34,787 nt of DNA from NCBI GenBank assembly GCA_025362095.1, contig JANYIJ010000250.1:1-34787 (forward strand), written 5' to 3'. Position 1 is the stretch's first letter; every line of letters starts with the position of its first letter. The DNA comes from Gemmatimonadota bacterium (GTDB taxonomy: Bacteria; Gemmatimonadota; Gemmatimonadetes; Gemmatimonadales; Gemmatimonadaceae). The position numbers and the translations under genes were made by a program. The notes under the pieces were generated by a model, which was not told the DNA's origin, did no database searches, and saw only the letters and a list, made by a program, of their open reading frames with translations. Below are positions 6,604 to 17,546 of this stretch, in pieces.

Positions 6604-8174
6604 CCGAAGAAGCACAGGGTGGGGAAACAGACCTCAACTTCGTCCTCCAGGCGCGGCGCGATAAACTCGACGCGCTCGTCAGCGCGGGCGTCGCGCCGTT
6701 CGCATACGGATTTGACCGTTCGCATTTCGCGGCTGCGGCCATTGCGCTGATGCCACCGCCGGCGGCAGAAGGAGAGCATGCGGATGGACCGCAGGTGCGG
6801 GTGGCGGGACGCATCGTCGCGTGGCGCGCGCACGGCAAGACCACGTTTGCGCACCTGATGGATCCGAGCGGCCGCATTCAGCTCTACTTCAAGAAAGACC
6901 AGATCGGCGAGCAGCAGTATGCGGTGCTCGACAACTTCGATCTCGGCGATGTGATCGGCGTGAGCGGGCCGCTGTTTCGCACGCGCACGGGTGAGGTCAC
7001 AGTCCGCGCTGAGAAAGTCGAGATGCTCGCGAAGGCTTTGCGTCCGCTTCCGTTCGGGAAAGAAGAAGTCGTTGACGGCGTGACGGTGCGTCACTCCGGA
7101 TTCGCAGACGGCGAAATGCGCTCGCGGCAGCGCTACGCCGACCTCGCGGTGCATCCCGAGGTGCGCCGCCTCTTCCGCGCGCGCTCGGCGATGATCACCG
7201 CGATTCGCGGATTCATGAACGAACTCGACTATCTCGAGGTGGAAACGCCGGTGCTGCAGCCGCTGTACGGGGGCGCGACGGCGCGTCCGTTCATCACCCA
7301 TCATGCGGCGCTCGACATGCCGCTGTACCTGCGCAGCGCCGACGAGCTCTATCTCAAGCGGCTGATCGTCGGCGGGCTCGAGCGCGTCTATGAGATCGGC
7401 CACGACTTCCGCAACGAAGGCATCGATAAAACGCACAATCCCGAGTTCACGATGCTCGAGTTCTACGAGGCCTACGCCGATTACGAACTCATGATGACGC
7501 GCGTCGAACAACTCCTCGTGCGCGCGCACGGGGCCGTAGCGCGCGTACTCGGCGACGGGCAACCGGCGACGGGCGCGCAACGTGCGACTGGCGAGGGGAA
7601 CAGCGCGGAGTTGCCGGATTTCAAGCCGCCGTTCCCGCGGCTCGACTGGCTCACCACGCTCAGCAAGGCGATGGGCGTTCCGAATGTGATGGAACTCGAC
7701 ACGGCCGCGCTTGCGTCGGCCGCGGAGCAAGCCGGCGTGCAGAAAGTCGGCTCGCTCTCGCGGCCGAAACTCCTCGACGAGCTGTTCCAGGCGCACGTGG
7801 AATCGAAGATCGACACGCCCACGTTCGTCGTCGATTATCCGCTCGAACTCTCGCCGCTCGCGAAACCAAAACGCGGCAACCCCGCGCTCACCGAGCGATT
7901 CGAGCTCTTCGCGCGCGGCAAAGAACTCGCGAACGCATTCTCGGAGCTCAACGATCCGCTCGATCAGCGCCGCCGGTTCGAGGCGCAGGCGAAGCTCAAG
8001 GCCGCCGGCGACGATGAAGCCAGCGGCGTCGACGAAGACTATCTGCGCGCGATGGAGTACGGCATGCCGCCCACGGGCGGCGTAGGAATTGGAATGGATC
8101 GCCTGTTCATGTACCTCACCGGCACGAGTCACATCCGCGACGCGATTCTCTTTCCCACCATGCGCCCCGAGTAG
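6600..8174 (+). CDS. lysS: Lysyl-tRNA synthetase, class II
   Basis: 524 residues, GTG start overlapping the prfB stop (GTGA). LysRS charges tRNA-Lys with lysine using ATP. An N-terminal OB-fold anticodon-binding domain is visible (VRVAGRIVAWRAHGKTTFAHL, about residues 66-86). It is followed by class II motif 2 (FRNEGIDKTHNPEFTMLEFY) and motif 3 (GVGIGMDRLFMYL, near the C-terminus), with the family ending FPTMRPE. Between about residues 314 and 345 a short Gly/Ala/Thr-rich insertion is encoded by DNA with a 10-base direct repeat. The prfB-lysS pairing is a widespread arrangement. lolC follows after 7 bases. Confidence 0.97.
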   Translation: MTEEAQGGETDLNFVLQARRDKLDALVSAGVAPFAYGFDRSHFAAAAIALMPPPAAEGEHADGPQVRVAGRIVAWRAHGKTTFAHLMDPSGRIQLYFKKDQIGEQQYAVLDNFDLGDVIGVSGPLFRTRTGEVTVRAEKVEMLAKALRPLPFGKEEVVDGVTVRHSGFADGEMRSRQRYADLAVHPEVRRLFRARSAMITAIRGFMNELDYLEVETPVLQPLYGGATARPFITHHAALDMPLYLRSADELYLKRLIVGGLERVYEIGHDFRNEGIDKTHNPEFTMLEFYEAYADYELMMTRVEQLLVRAHGAVARVLGDGQPATGAQRATGEGNSAELPDFKPPFPRLDWLTTLSKAMGVPNVMELDTAALASAAEQAGVQKVGSLSRPKLLDELFQAHVESKIDTPTFVVDYPLELSPLAKPKRGNPALTERFELFARGKELANAFSELNDPLDQRRRFEAQAKLKAAGDDEASGVDEDYLRAMEYGMPPTGGVGIGMDRLFMYLTGTSHIRDAILFPTMRPE

Positions 8175-8181
8175 TGCACCC

Positions 8182-9441
8182 GTGAAACGGCCGCTCGCGC
8201 GACTCGAACTGGAAATCGCCTGGCGCTATCTGCGCAGCAGGCGCGGGTCGCGGCTGCTCTCGTTCATCACGGTGATCGCGATCAGCGGCATCGTCGTGGG
8301 CGTCAGCGCGCTGATCGTGATCATCGGCGTGATGAACGGACTCCAGACCGATCTGCGCGAAAAGATTCTCGTGGGCAGCCCTGATATTCGCGTGCTCAAG
8401 TACGGCGAAGAATTGCGGATCGACGACTGGCGGCCGCTGCTCGATTCGGTGCGCAAGAAGAAGGGTGTCGTCGCGGCCTCGCCCGTCGTGCTGACCCAGG
8501 CGCTCATGCGCAAAGACCCGGGGAGCTACTCCGAGGGGGTCTCGATCGCGGGGATCGCGCCGGCGGGAAGCGCCGATCCCGAGGTCACCACCATTCGCCA
8601 GCATGCCATCGAAGGCGATTTCAAATTCACCAGTGCTGGCGGCAAGCATCGCGGCGCAGTGGTAGGGAAATCGCTGGCGAGCCGAATGAGCGCGACTGTC
8701 GGAACGAAGCTCGTGCTGATGACATCGGTCGGCGCGAAGATGAACGCGGCGATGGGATTCATCATTCCGCGCAGCTTCGAATTCGAAGTGACGGGCGTAT
8801 TTGACACCGGAATGTTCGAGTACGACGACCGCTACGTGTTCGTCGATATCGAGGCGGCGAAAGATCTCGCCGGTCTCGACAGCGCGGTCACCGCGATCGA
8901 GGTTCGCACCGCCAGCCGCGCCGAGGCGCCGGCGATTGCCGAGTCGATGAATCTCGACTACCCCTATCACACGATGGATTGGCACGAGCAGAACTCGGGG
9001 CTCTTCAAGGCGCTGTCGCTCGAGAAGCTCGGCATGAGTGTGATCCTGAGTCTCATCGTGATCGTTGCAGCGTTCAACATCGTGAGCACGCTCTCGATGG
9101 TCGTGCGCGACAAGACGCGCGAGATCGGAATCCTCAAGGCGATGGGCCTGCCGTCCGCTTCTGTGCGGCGGATTTTCCTCGCGCAGGGGCTGGTGATCGG
9201 CGTCGTCGGCACGAGCATCGGGCTCGTCATCGGCCTGGCCGTGGGAATCGCGATGGGACGCTACCATCTGATCAAGCTCGATCCATCCGTCTATTTCATT
9301 GACCACCTGCCCGTGCAGATGCGCGTGCTCGACACCGTGCTGATTGTCGTGCTCGGCGTGCTCATTGCCACGCTCGCAACGCTGCATCCGGCGATCTCGG
9401 CGTCACGGCTCTATCCGATCGAAGCGATTCGCAGCGAATGA
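8182..9441 (+). CDS. lolC: LolC/LolE-family lipoprotein-releasing ABC permease
   Basis: 419 residues from the GTG at 8182, 7 bases after lysS; an earlier in-frame ATG lies inside lysS and would add unrelated sequence. The Lol complex extracts outer-membrane lipoproteins from the inner membrane and hands them to LolA. Topology fits a MacB/LolC-type permease: an N-terminal membrane helix (about residues 22-48, LSFITVIAISGIVVGVSALI), a large periplasmic domain, and three C-terminal helices around a KTREIGILKAMG coupling motif. It overlaps lolD by ATGA. Only one permease gene is present, so the transporter may be a homodimer or a LolF-like form. LolC and LolE cannot be separated by eye. Confidence 0.93.
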   Translation: MKRPLARLELEIAWRYLRSRRGSRLLSFITVIAISGIVVGVSALIVIIGVMNGLQTDLREKILVGSPDIRVLKYGEELRIDDWRPLLDSVRKKKGVVAASPVVLTQALMRKDPGSYSEGVSIAGIAPAGSADPEVTTIRQHAIEGDFKFTSAGGKHRGAVVGKSLASRMSATVGTKLVLMTSVGAKMNAAMGFIIPRSFEFEVTGVFDTGMFEYDDRYVFVDIEAAKDLAGLDSAVTAIEVRTASRAEAPAIAESMNLDYPYHTMDWHEQNSGLFKALSLEKLGMSVILSLIVIVAAFNIVSTLSMVVRDKTREIGILKAMGLPSASVRRIFLAQGLVIGVVGTSIGLVIGLAVGIAMGRYHLIKLDPSVYFIDHLPVQMRVLDTVLIVVLGVLIATLATLHPAISASRLYPIEAIRSE

Positions 9442-10139
9442 CCGAAATGCTCGCAGCGACTGGTGTGGTGAAGACGTTTCACGGCGGCGATGGCGCCGAC
9501 GTGCGCGTGCTCGAGGGCGTGGACATTTCTGTTTCGAGCGGCGAGATGATCGCCATCATCGGGGCTAGCGGTGCGGGAAAGAGCACGCTTCTGCACGTCC
9601 TCGGCGCACTCGAGCGTCCCACGGCCGGAGATGTGCGCCTCAACGGCGCGCGCGTCACCGACCTCGACGACGACGCGCTCGCCGACCTGCGCAACAGGAG
9701 CGTCGGATTCGTCTTCCAGTTCCACCACCTGCTGAAAGAGTTCTCCGCGCTTGAGAACGTGATGATGCCGCTGCGCATTGGGGGCCGGCCTCCAGCCGAA
9801 GCGCGCGATCGCGCCCGGGAACTGCTCGTCCGCGTGGGGCTGGAGTCGCGCATGAGTCACCGTCCGGCGGAAATGTCCGGCGGCGAACAGCAGCGCACGG
9901 CGGTCGCGCGTGCGCTCGCGATGCGTCCGCCGCTGCTCTTGGCAGACGAACCGTCCGGCAATCTCGATCATCACAATGCCGAGTCGCTGCACGATCTGTT
10001 CGCGGAACTCGCGCGGGAGATGGCACTTGGGCTCGTGGTGGTGACGCACAACCGCTCGCTGGCCGCCCGCGCCGGGCGCGTGCTCCTTCTCGAAGACGGT
10101 CGCCTCGATGATAATTCGGGATCTATGGGAGCCGTCTGA
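9438..10139 (+). CDS. lolD: Lipoprotein-releasing system ATP-binding protein LolD
   Basis: 233 residues, an ABC ATPase that powers the LolC/E permease encoded directly upstream (ATGA overlap). Walker A GASGAGKS is at 42-49. FQFHHLLKEFSALENVMMP is the Q-loop region of the MacB/LolD subfamily, MSGGEQQR is the signature, and Walker B/D-loop reads LLLADEPSGNLD. Length and motifs are ordinary. The stop overlaps the mcsA ATG (TGATG), so lipoprotein export and the arginine-kinase genes are probably co-translated. Confidence 0.96.
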   Translation: MTEMLAATGVVKTFHGGDGADVRVLEGVDISVSSGEMIAIIGASGAGKSTLLHVLGALERPTAGDVRLNGARVTDLDDDALADLRNRSVGFVFQFHHLLKEFSALENVMMPLRIGGRPPAEARDRARELLVRVGLESRMSHRPAEMSGGEQQRTAVARALAMRPPLLLADEPSGNLDHHNAESLHDLFAELAREMALGLVVVTHNRSLAARAGRVLLLEDGRLDDNSGSMGAV

Positions 10140-10636
10140 TGCTTTGCGACCAGTGCCATGAACGCGACGCCGTGCTGAACCTCACGCAGATCGTGGAGAA
10201 TGCCGTGACGCAGCTCCACCTCTGCGAGAAGTGCGCGGCCGAGCGCGGCATCGAGACCACGGTCTCGATGCCGAAGCATCCGCTTGGCGAGTTCCTTCAA
10301 GCGGTGCAGCAGCAGGCGCTCCAAATACCGGGCGACGCAGCGAGGTGCTCGTACTGCGGCACATCGCTGCGCGATTTCCGCGCGAGCGGCCGGCTCGGCT
10401 GCGCGCATTGCTATGGCGCGTTCGAACAGAGCCTGCGCGATCTGTTGCGCCGCGTGCATGGAAGCGCGCAGCATGTGGGGCGCGCGTACGAAGTGCCGAA
10501 TCCGGAGCTGCTCGAGCGCGACACCAGTCTCGGCGCACTCCGAGCGCAGCTGCAGAAGGCGATCGACAATGAGGAGTTCGAAACGGCAGCGCGGCTGCGC
10601 GACGAGATTCGGACGCTCGAGCTCACCGTGAGGTAG
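10139..10636 (+). CDS. mcsA: McsA-type zinc/UVR-motif adaptor of arginine kinase
   Basis: 165 residues. Four CxxC pairs, C3/C6 with C29/C32 and C70/C73 with C88/C91, form two treble-clef-like zinc sites as in Bacillus McsA. A UVR motif sits at about 133-163 (QLQKAIDNEEFETAARLRDEI). McsA activates the protein-arginine kinase McsB in Firmicutes; the downstream McsB and ClpC genes make that role likely here. The four-base-type overlap with lolD and the 7-base gap to mcsB indicate one operon. No ctsR repressor gene, which normally heads this operon in Bacillus, is present. Confidence 0.9.
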   Translation: MLCDQCHERDAVLNLTQIVENAVTQLHLCEKCAAERGIETTVSMPKHPLGEFLQAVQQQALQIPGDAARCSYCGTSLRDFRASGRLGCAHCYGAFEQSLRDLLRRVHGSAQHVGRAYEVPNPELLERDTSLGALRAQLQKAIDNEEFETAARLRDEIRTLELTVR

Positions 10637-10643
10637 CGCCGCA

Positions 10644-11732
10644 ATGACGCTCGATCTCTCGCTCCTTCCCGACGGCGGCGTGCCCTGGCTCGCCGCGAGC
10701 GGAGAGCACGCCGATATCGTCCTGTCGTCGCGCATCCGCTTTGCGCGCAACGTCGCGGGCTACGCGTTCACGGCGCGCGCTCGCGACGGCGAACGCCTCC
10801 GCGTGCTGGCGCAGGTTCGCGAGACATTGCCGCGGGTGCCGAGCCTTGTCGACGCGGTGTGCCTGCGCCTTGACGAGATGACCGTGATCGAACGGCAGCT
10901 GTTGCACGAACGCCATCTGGTGAGCAAGGAGCTTGCGGCGCTCGATTCGACGGCTGACGCCAGAAGCGGCGCGGCAGTGCTCGTCTCGAGCGATGCCGGC
11001 GTCATGATCAACGAGGAGGACCATCTCCGCCTTCAGGTGTTTCGTTCGGGATTCGACGTGGGCGGCGCTTTTCAAGCGGCAACGAAACTCGATCGCGAGC
11101 TCGGCGGCGAGGTGCCGTACGCGTTCCATCGCGAGTTCGGCTTTCTCACATCGTGCCCGACCAACACCGGGACGGGGATGCGGGCGTCCGTGCTGATCCA
11201 CCTCCCCGGCCTCGTGCTGACACAGGAGATCGCGAAGGTCCTCCAGGGGCTCCAGCAGATGGGGCTGACGTATCGCGGCCTGTACGGCGAGGGGAGCGAA
11301 GTGGTCGGGAACTTCTTCCAGATATCGAATCAGACCACGATGGGCCGTTCCGAGGACGAACTCACGGAACATTTGACGCGCGTTGTCAAGCGCGTGATCG
11401 AGCAGGAAGAGGAAGCCCGTCGTGTTTTATTGCGGGACGCCGGTTACATTATTGAGGACAAGCTTTGGCGCGCGTACGGAACGCTGCGGCACGCCCGCAG
11501 CCTCCCCGCCGACGAAGCGATGAACCTGCTGAGTGGCGTTCGCTTGGCCGTTGGACTGCAACTGCTGTCGGGCCTCAGTGTATATACCCTCAACAAGCTC
11601 CTGATATTCAGTCAGTCGGCGCACCTCTCGCTCGAAGCGGGGCGGACGCTGACGGAGAGCGAGGCAAATCTGGCGCGTGCGCGGCACGTGAGGCAGGTAC
11701 TCGCAAGCGAGGCGGGGCTGGCCGACCGGTAA
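10644..11732 (+). CDS. mcsB: Protein-arginine kinase McsB
   Basis: 362 residues, a phosphagen-kinase-fold protein kinase that phosphorylates arginines, marking proteins for ClpC in Bacillus. Nucleotide-binding arginines are in VLSSRIRFARNVAGY (26-40). The NEEDHLRLQ loop (123-131) and the catalytic cysteine C171 in SCPTNTGTGMRAS (170-182) are intact, so kinase activity is expected. The C-terminal phospho-arginine sensing motif RDxxRA of Firmicutes McsB is not conserved: the matching place reads ANLARA (341-346), lacking both the R and the D. Allosteric control by phospho-arginine is therefore probably absent or different. The alignment was done by eye on remembered sequence. Confidence 0.94.
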   Translation: MTLDLSLLPDGGVPWLAASGEHADIVLSSRIRFARNVAGYAFTARARDGERLRVLAQVRETLPRVPSLVDAVCLRLDEMTVIERQLLHERHLVSKELAALDSTADARSGAAVLVSSDAGVMINEEDHLRLQVFRSGFDVGGAFQAATKLDRELGGEVPYAFHREFGFLTSCPTNTGTGMRASVLIHLPGLVLTQEIAKVLQGLQQMGLTYRGLYGEGSEVVGNFFQISNQTTMGRSEDELTEHLTRVVKRVIEQEEEARRVLLRDAGYIIEDKLWRAYGTLRHARSLPADEAMNLLSGVRLAVGLQLLSGLSVYTLNKLLIFSQSAHLSLEAGRTLTESEANLARARHVRQVLASEAGLADR

Positions 11733-11771
11733 GCGAAACCGGAATCGGCGGCTCCTCAGACTGGGGAATTC

Positions 11772-14267
<2,496 letters not shown>

Positions 14268-14290
14268 CCTCGATAACTGCCGGAACTCGC

Positions 14291-14328
14291 GGGGCCGGAA
14301 GGGGTTAGAGACCCTTTCGGCCCCTCTT
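14291..14328 (+). terminator. Intrinsic terminator-like hairpin after clpC
   Basis: GGGGCCGGAAGGG (14291-14303) pairs with CCCTTTCGGCCCC (14312-14324) around the loop GTTAGAGA, a 13-bp stem with one G-T wobble. The downstream tract TCTTCATGTT has only scattered T residues, so termination could be partial. Position between clpC and bamA separates the stress/Lol unit from the envelope unit. Confidence 0.72.
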
Positions 14329-14333
14329 CATGT

Positions 14334-14347
14334 TATATTATCGAGCT
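14334..14347 (+). promoter_or_regulatory. Candidate -10 element of a near-leaderless bamA promoter
   Basis: A conspicuous AT-rich stretch containing TATATT (14334-14339) and TATTAT (14336-14341) ends 6-8 bases before the bamA ATG at 14348. A start about 7 bases downstream of the hexamer would fall on or next to the ATG. There is no convincing Shine-Dalgarno sequence before bamA and no clear -35 box (14311-14316 lies in the terminator stem). The call rests on composition and position only. Confidence 0.4.
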
Positions 14348-16777
14348 ATGCGCAAACTTTCCCTGGCGGCACTCGCGTTTTTCTGCGCGGGCTCGAACCT
14401 TCTCGCTCAAGACGCGGCGAATGAGGCCAAGTGCGCCACGCCAGACTCAATCTCGATTTCCGGCAATAAGCGGGTCGCCGGCACGACGATTTTGCTCGAC
14501 GCCGGCCTCACGCCGGGGACGCAGTTGAACGCGCCGATGATGCAGCGCGCGATCCGCAATGTCTTCCAGGGCGGCCAGTTCGACGCGGTGAACGTCGAGT
14601 GCCTGCTCACCAAAACAGATCCCGTCAAGTCGGTGCTGCTGATCCGCGTGATCGAACGGCCGCTGCTCGACGCGACCGACGTGATCGGCGCTTCCGCCAT
14701 CTCGGCGAACACGGTGAAGGAAAAGGTCGATCTCGTGTTCGGCCGGCCTGTCGATCCGGCCGCCGTCTCGCTCGTGATCCAGCACATCGACTCGATCTAT
14801 CAGGCGAACGGCTATTACCTAGCCCGCGTCACCGCGGAGCCGACGATTACCGAGACGAATCACGCGACGATCATTTTTCACATCGATGAAGGAAGCAGGC
14901 TCGCCGTCTCTGGCGTGCGCGTGACCGGAAATAAGTTCGTGCCCACGAAGGACATCGTCGGCGCGATGGCCGTAAAGCCGGAGGGATTCTTCTTCTGGCA
15001 GAAGGGCGAGTTCGATCAGGAGAAGTACTCGAAGGATCTCGGCGACTCGATCCCCAAACTGTACGCCTCGCGCGGCTTCATCGATTTCCAAATCCAGAAG
15101 GACACGCTGATCGTCGACCGCACGCGCGGCAAGGGACTGATCGATCTCGGCGTGGCAGAGGGGCCGCAGTACAAGCTCGGCACGTTCGAGGTAGTCGGTA
15201 ACCGGCGCTTCACCGCGACCGACGTTCAGCGCCTCTATCCGTTCGGTCAGGCGGGCCCGACGCTCACGCAGCGTGTCACAGCGCTCGTGAAGGGCAACAA
15301 GAGCACGCCGAAAGACGTGTTCGACCAGTCCAAGTGGGACGAGGGCACGCGCAAGATCAAAGACGCGTACTCGAACGAGGGCTACATCTACTCGCAGGTC
15401 CATCCGGTGGTCGATCGTCAGCAGACCGATTCCGGGCCGCGAGTGAATCTTCGTTGGGAAGTGCAGGAAGGCACGCCGGCGATCATCAACCGCATCGAAA
15501 TCCTCGGCAACGACTACACGACCGAGACCTGCATCCGCGACCAGCTCTCGATCATTCCCGGCGATGTGTTCAACCAGGACCGGTTGATCAACAGCTACCG
15601 CAGCATCGAGAACCTCGGGTTCTTCGAGTCGCCGCTCCCGCTTCCTGAAACACGGCAGGCGAACGATCAGGGCGACGTCGATATCGTGTTCAAGGTGAAA
15701 GAGAAGAGGACGGGCAACGTCAATTTCGGCGCCTCCATGGGTCAGGGAACGGGGCTTGGTGGGTTTATCGGCCTCAATCAGCCGAACCTGTTTGGCAAGT
15801 GCAAGCGCGGGTCGCTCAACTGGCAGTACGGCCGCTTCATCAACGACCTGCAGCTCTCGTACACCGATCCCGCGCTGTACCAGACGCGCACCTCGATGAC
15901 GGTCTCGCTCTACCGCTCGCAGTCGCAGTACACGATCGCGAATCTCGGGCAGTCGACGCGCACGGGCGGCTCGCTTCGCTTTGCATTTCCGCTGTTCGGC
16001 GTGAACTACACGCGCATCGGCGTCTCGTATGGCGCGGAGGCGGTGCGGTACGGCGGCACGGGCCTGCTCAGCGAAGTCACCACGAACAGCTGCGCGGGTT
16101 GCATCAGATCGACGCTCGGATTCGACGTCACGCGCGACACGCGCATCGAGATGCCGTTTCCGACGGCGGGCAGTCTGCAGAGCTTCCAGGCGCAGTTCAA
16201 CGGCGGCCCGCTCGGCGGAACCGCCTCGTTCCAGCGCTATACCACCGAGTTCAAGTCGTTCGCGACGCTCGCAAAGTTCGGCGGCGATAAAGGCAGTCCG
16301 AACGGCATGAAGCTGCTCGTGGGCCTCACGCAGAAAATGGGCATGGTGGCCGGCAACGCCGGGCCGTTCTTCTCGACGCAGGAGTTCGCGATGGGCGGCG
16401 TGCAGTACGGCGAACCGCTCCGTGGATATCCCGAGTTTTCCATCACGCCGCTCGGCTTCAATCCCGGCACCAGCACGTCGAACGCCGTTCTTCAGTCGTT
16501 CGGCAATGTATTTTTCAGCTCCACTGCGGAGCTGGGTCTCCGCATCAGCTCACAGTTCTACGTAAACGTTTTTTACGACGCCGGCAACCTCTGGGCGCAT
16601 CCGCGTGACTTCAATCCCACGCGCCTGTTCCGCGGAGCCGGCATCGGTGTCGGCACTATCACCCCACTCGGTCCGCTCGGACTCGACTGGGCGTACGGCT
16701 TCGACCGGGTCGATGCGCTCGGCAATCCGGATCCGAAGTTCCAGCTGCATTTCCGTCTCGGTCAGATCTTCTACTAA
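14348..16777 (+). CDS. bamA: Outer membrane protein assembly factor BamA
   Basis: 809 residues, the Omp85 core of the beta-barrel assembly machine. A signal peptide (MRKLSLAALAFFCAGSNLLAQ) argues for the ATG at 14348 rather than the in-frame ATG at 14330. Five POTRA domains can be traced at about 28-107, 108-186, 187-277, 278-378 and 379-457, followed by a 16-strand barrel. The loop 6 lid motif (V/I)RG(F/Y) appears as LRGYP (691-695), and the C-terminal strand ends in aromatic I-F-Y. It is followed by skp after 15 bases, the usual bamA-skp-lpxD order of diderm bacteria. It inserts outer-membrane proteins such as the PorV-like protein of this window. Confidence 0.95.
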   Translation: MRKLSLAALAFFCAGSNLLAQDAANEAKCATPDSISISGNKRVAGTTILLDAGLTPGTQLNAPMMQRAIRNVFQGGQFDAVNVECLLTKTDPVKSVLLIRVIERPLLDATDVIGASAISANTVKEKVDLVFGRPVDPAAVSLVIQHIDSIYQANGYYLARVTAEPTITETNHATIIFHIDEGSRLAVSGVRVTGNKFVPTKDIVGAMAVKPEGFFFWQKGEFDQEKYSKDLGDSIPKLYASRGFIDFQIQKDTLIVDRTRGKGLIDLGVAEGPQYKLGTFEVVGNRRFTATDVQRLYPFGQAGPTLTQRVTALVKGNKSTPKDVFDQSKWDEGTRKIKDAYSNEGYIYSQVHPVVDRQQTDSGPRVNLRWEVQEGTPAIINRIEILGNDYTTETCIRDQLSIIPGDVFNQDRLINSYRSIENLGFFESPLPLPETRQANDQGDVDIVFKVKEKRTGNVNFGASMGQGTGLGGFIGLNQPNLFGKCKRGSLNWQYGRFINDLQLSYTDPALYQTRTSMTVSLYRSQSQYTIANLGQSTRTGGSLRFAFPLFGVNYTRIGVSYGAEAVRYGGTGLLSEVTTNSCAGCIRSTLGFDVTRDTRIEMPFPTAGSLQSFQAQFNGGPLGGTASFQRYTTEFKSFATLAKFGGDKGSPNGMKLLVGLTQKMGMVAGNAGPFFSTQEFAMGGVQYGEPLRGYPEFSITPLGFNPGTSTSNAVLQSFGNVFFSSTAELGLRISSQFYVNVFYDAGNLWAHPRDFNPTRLFRGAGIGVGTITPLGPLGLDWAYGFDRVDALGNPDPKFQLHFRLGQIFY

Positions 16778-16792
16778 ATCCTCGGAGTTTCT

Positions 16793-17497
16793 ATGTACTC
16801 GATCCTTCGCGCGCTCGTAGGCGCAGCAACGCTCCTCGTGGTCAGCAAGGCCGCGCCCCTCGCAGCGCAGTCGGCGCCCGCGCCGCAGCGCTTCGCGTAC
16901 GTCGATACGCGCCTGATTCTCGATCAGGCCCCCGGCAAGCCCGAAGCCGAAGCCCAGCTTCAGAAAGAAGCGGTGGGCTGGGACGCCGAGGTCAAGAGAA
17001 TGCAGGACCAGCTGACGGCGATGATCACCACGTTCCAGAAAGAGTCCGGCGCGATGACGCAGGTGAAGCGCGACGCCGAGACGAAGCGTATTCAGGACAA
17101 GCAGGCCGAGTTCCAGAAGCGCAACGACAGCATCCAGACCGAAGCGGAGAAACGCCGCAACGAAGTGCTCCAGCCGATTCTCGATCAGGTCAAGATCGCG
17201 CTCGAAGACGTGCGCGTCGCGGGCAACTATGATGCGATTTTCGACGTCGGCCAGAACGTGACGATCGTCGCCGTGAACAAGAACCTGAACGTTTCCGATC
17301 GCGTCGTCGCGCGTCTTCGCGTGCTCGGCGTTCCGGTGATCGCAGGCCCCGCGAAAGCTGGCGCACCGGCGCCTGCGGCGAAGCCGTCGGGAATGCCGGT
17401 GAACGCGCCGGCCGGCCTGGGCCGTCCCGCGACGCCGCCGGCAAAGCCGGATTCGGTTCCGCCGAAGAAGCCGGGAGCGACGGCTCCGGTCGAGTAA
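16793..17497 (+). CDS. skp: OmpH/Skp-family periplasmic chaperone with Pro/Ala-rich tail
   Basis: 234 residues; GGAG lies 6 bases before the ATG. A signal peptide (MYSILRALVGAATLLVVSKAAPLAAQ) is followed by the family opening RFAYVDTRLILDQAPGKPEAE. A long charged coiled-coil (about 55-130) forms the tentacle helices, then a strand pair IFDVGQNVTIVAVNKNLNVSD closes the beta core. Skp holds unfolded outer-membrane proteins in the periplasm for BamA. Unlike the E. coli protein (about 160 residues) it has a C-terminal tail of roughly 50 residues rich in Pro, Ala, Gly and Lys, low in complexity and probably disordered. Confidence 0.9.
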   Translation: MYSILRALVGAATLLVVSKAAPLAAQSAPAPQRFAYVDTRLILDQAPGKPEAEAQLQKEAVGWDAEVKRMQDQLTAMITTFQKESGAMTQVKRDAETKRIQDKQAEFQKRNDSIQTEAEKRRNEVLQPILDQVKIALEDVRVAGNYDAIFDVGQNVTIVAVNKNLNVSDRVVARLRVLGVPVIAGPAKAGAPAPAAKPSGMPVNAPAGLGRPATPPAKPDSVPPKKPGATAPVE

Positions 17498-17522
17498 TCC
17501 CGGCAGGAGCGCGAACGGTCGC

Positions 17523-17546
17523 ATGAGCGGAACCCCCACCGCATGA
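17523..17546 (+). other. Seven-codon mini-ORF overlapping the lpxD start
   Basis: An ATG at 17523 opens MSGTPTA and stops with a TGA sharing the lpxD ATG (ATGA). AGGAG at 17505-17509 lies 13 bases upstream, rather far. It has the same layout as the mini-ORF before the Trm112-like gene, and lpxD has no adjacent Shine-Dalgarno. Possibly a coupling leader, possibly chance. Confidence 0.25.

Noticed and set aside
6450-8132. 560-codon minus-strand frame opposite lysS
   Set aside because: Shadow of lysS third-position bias; no family motif and no start context.
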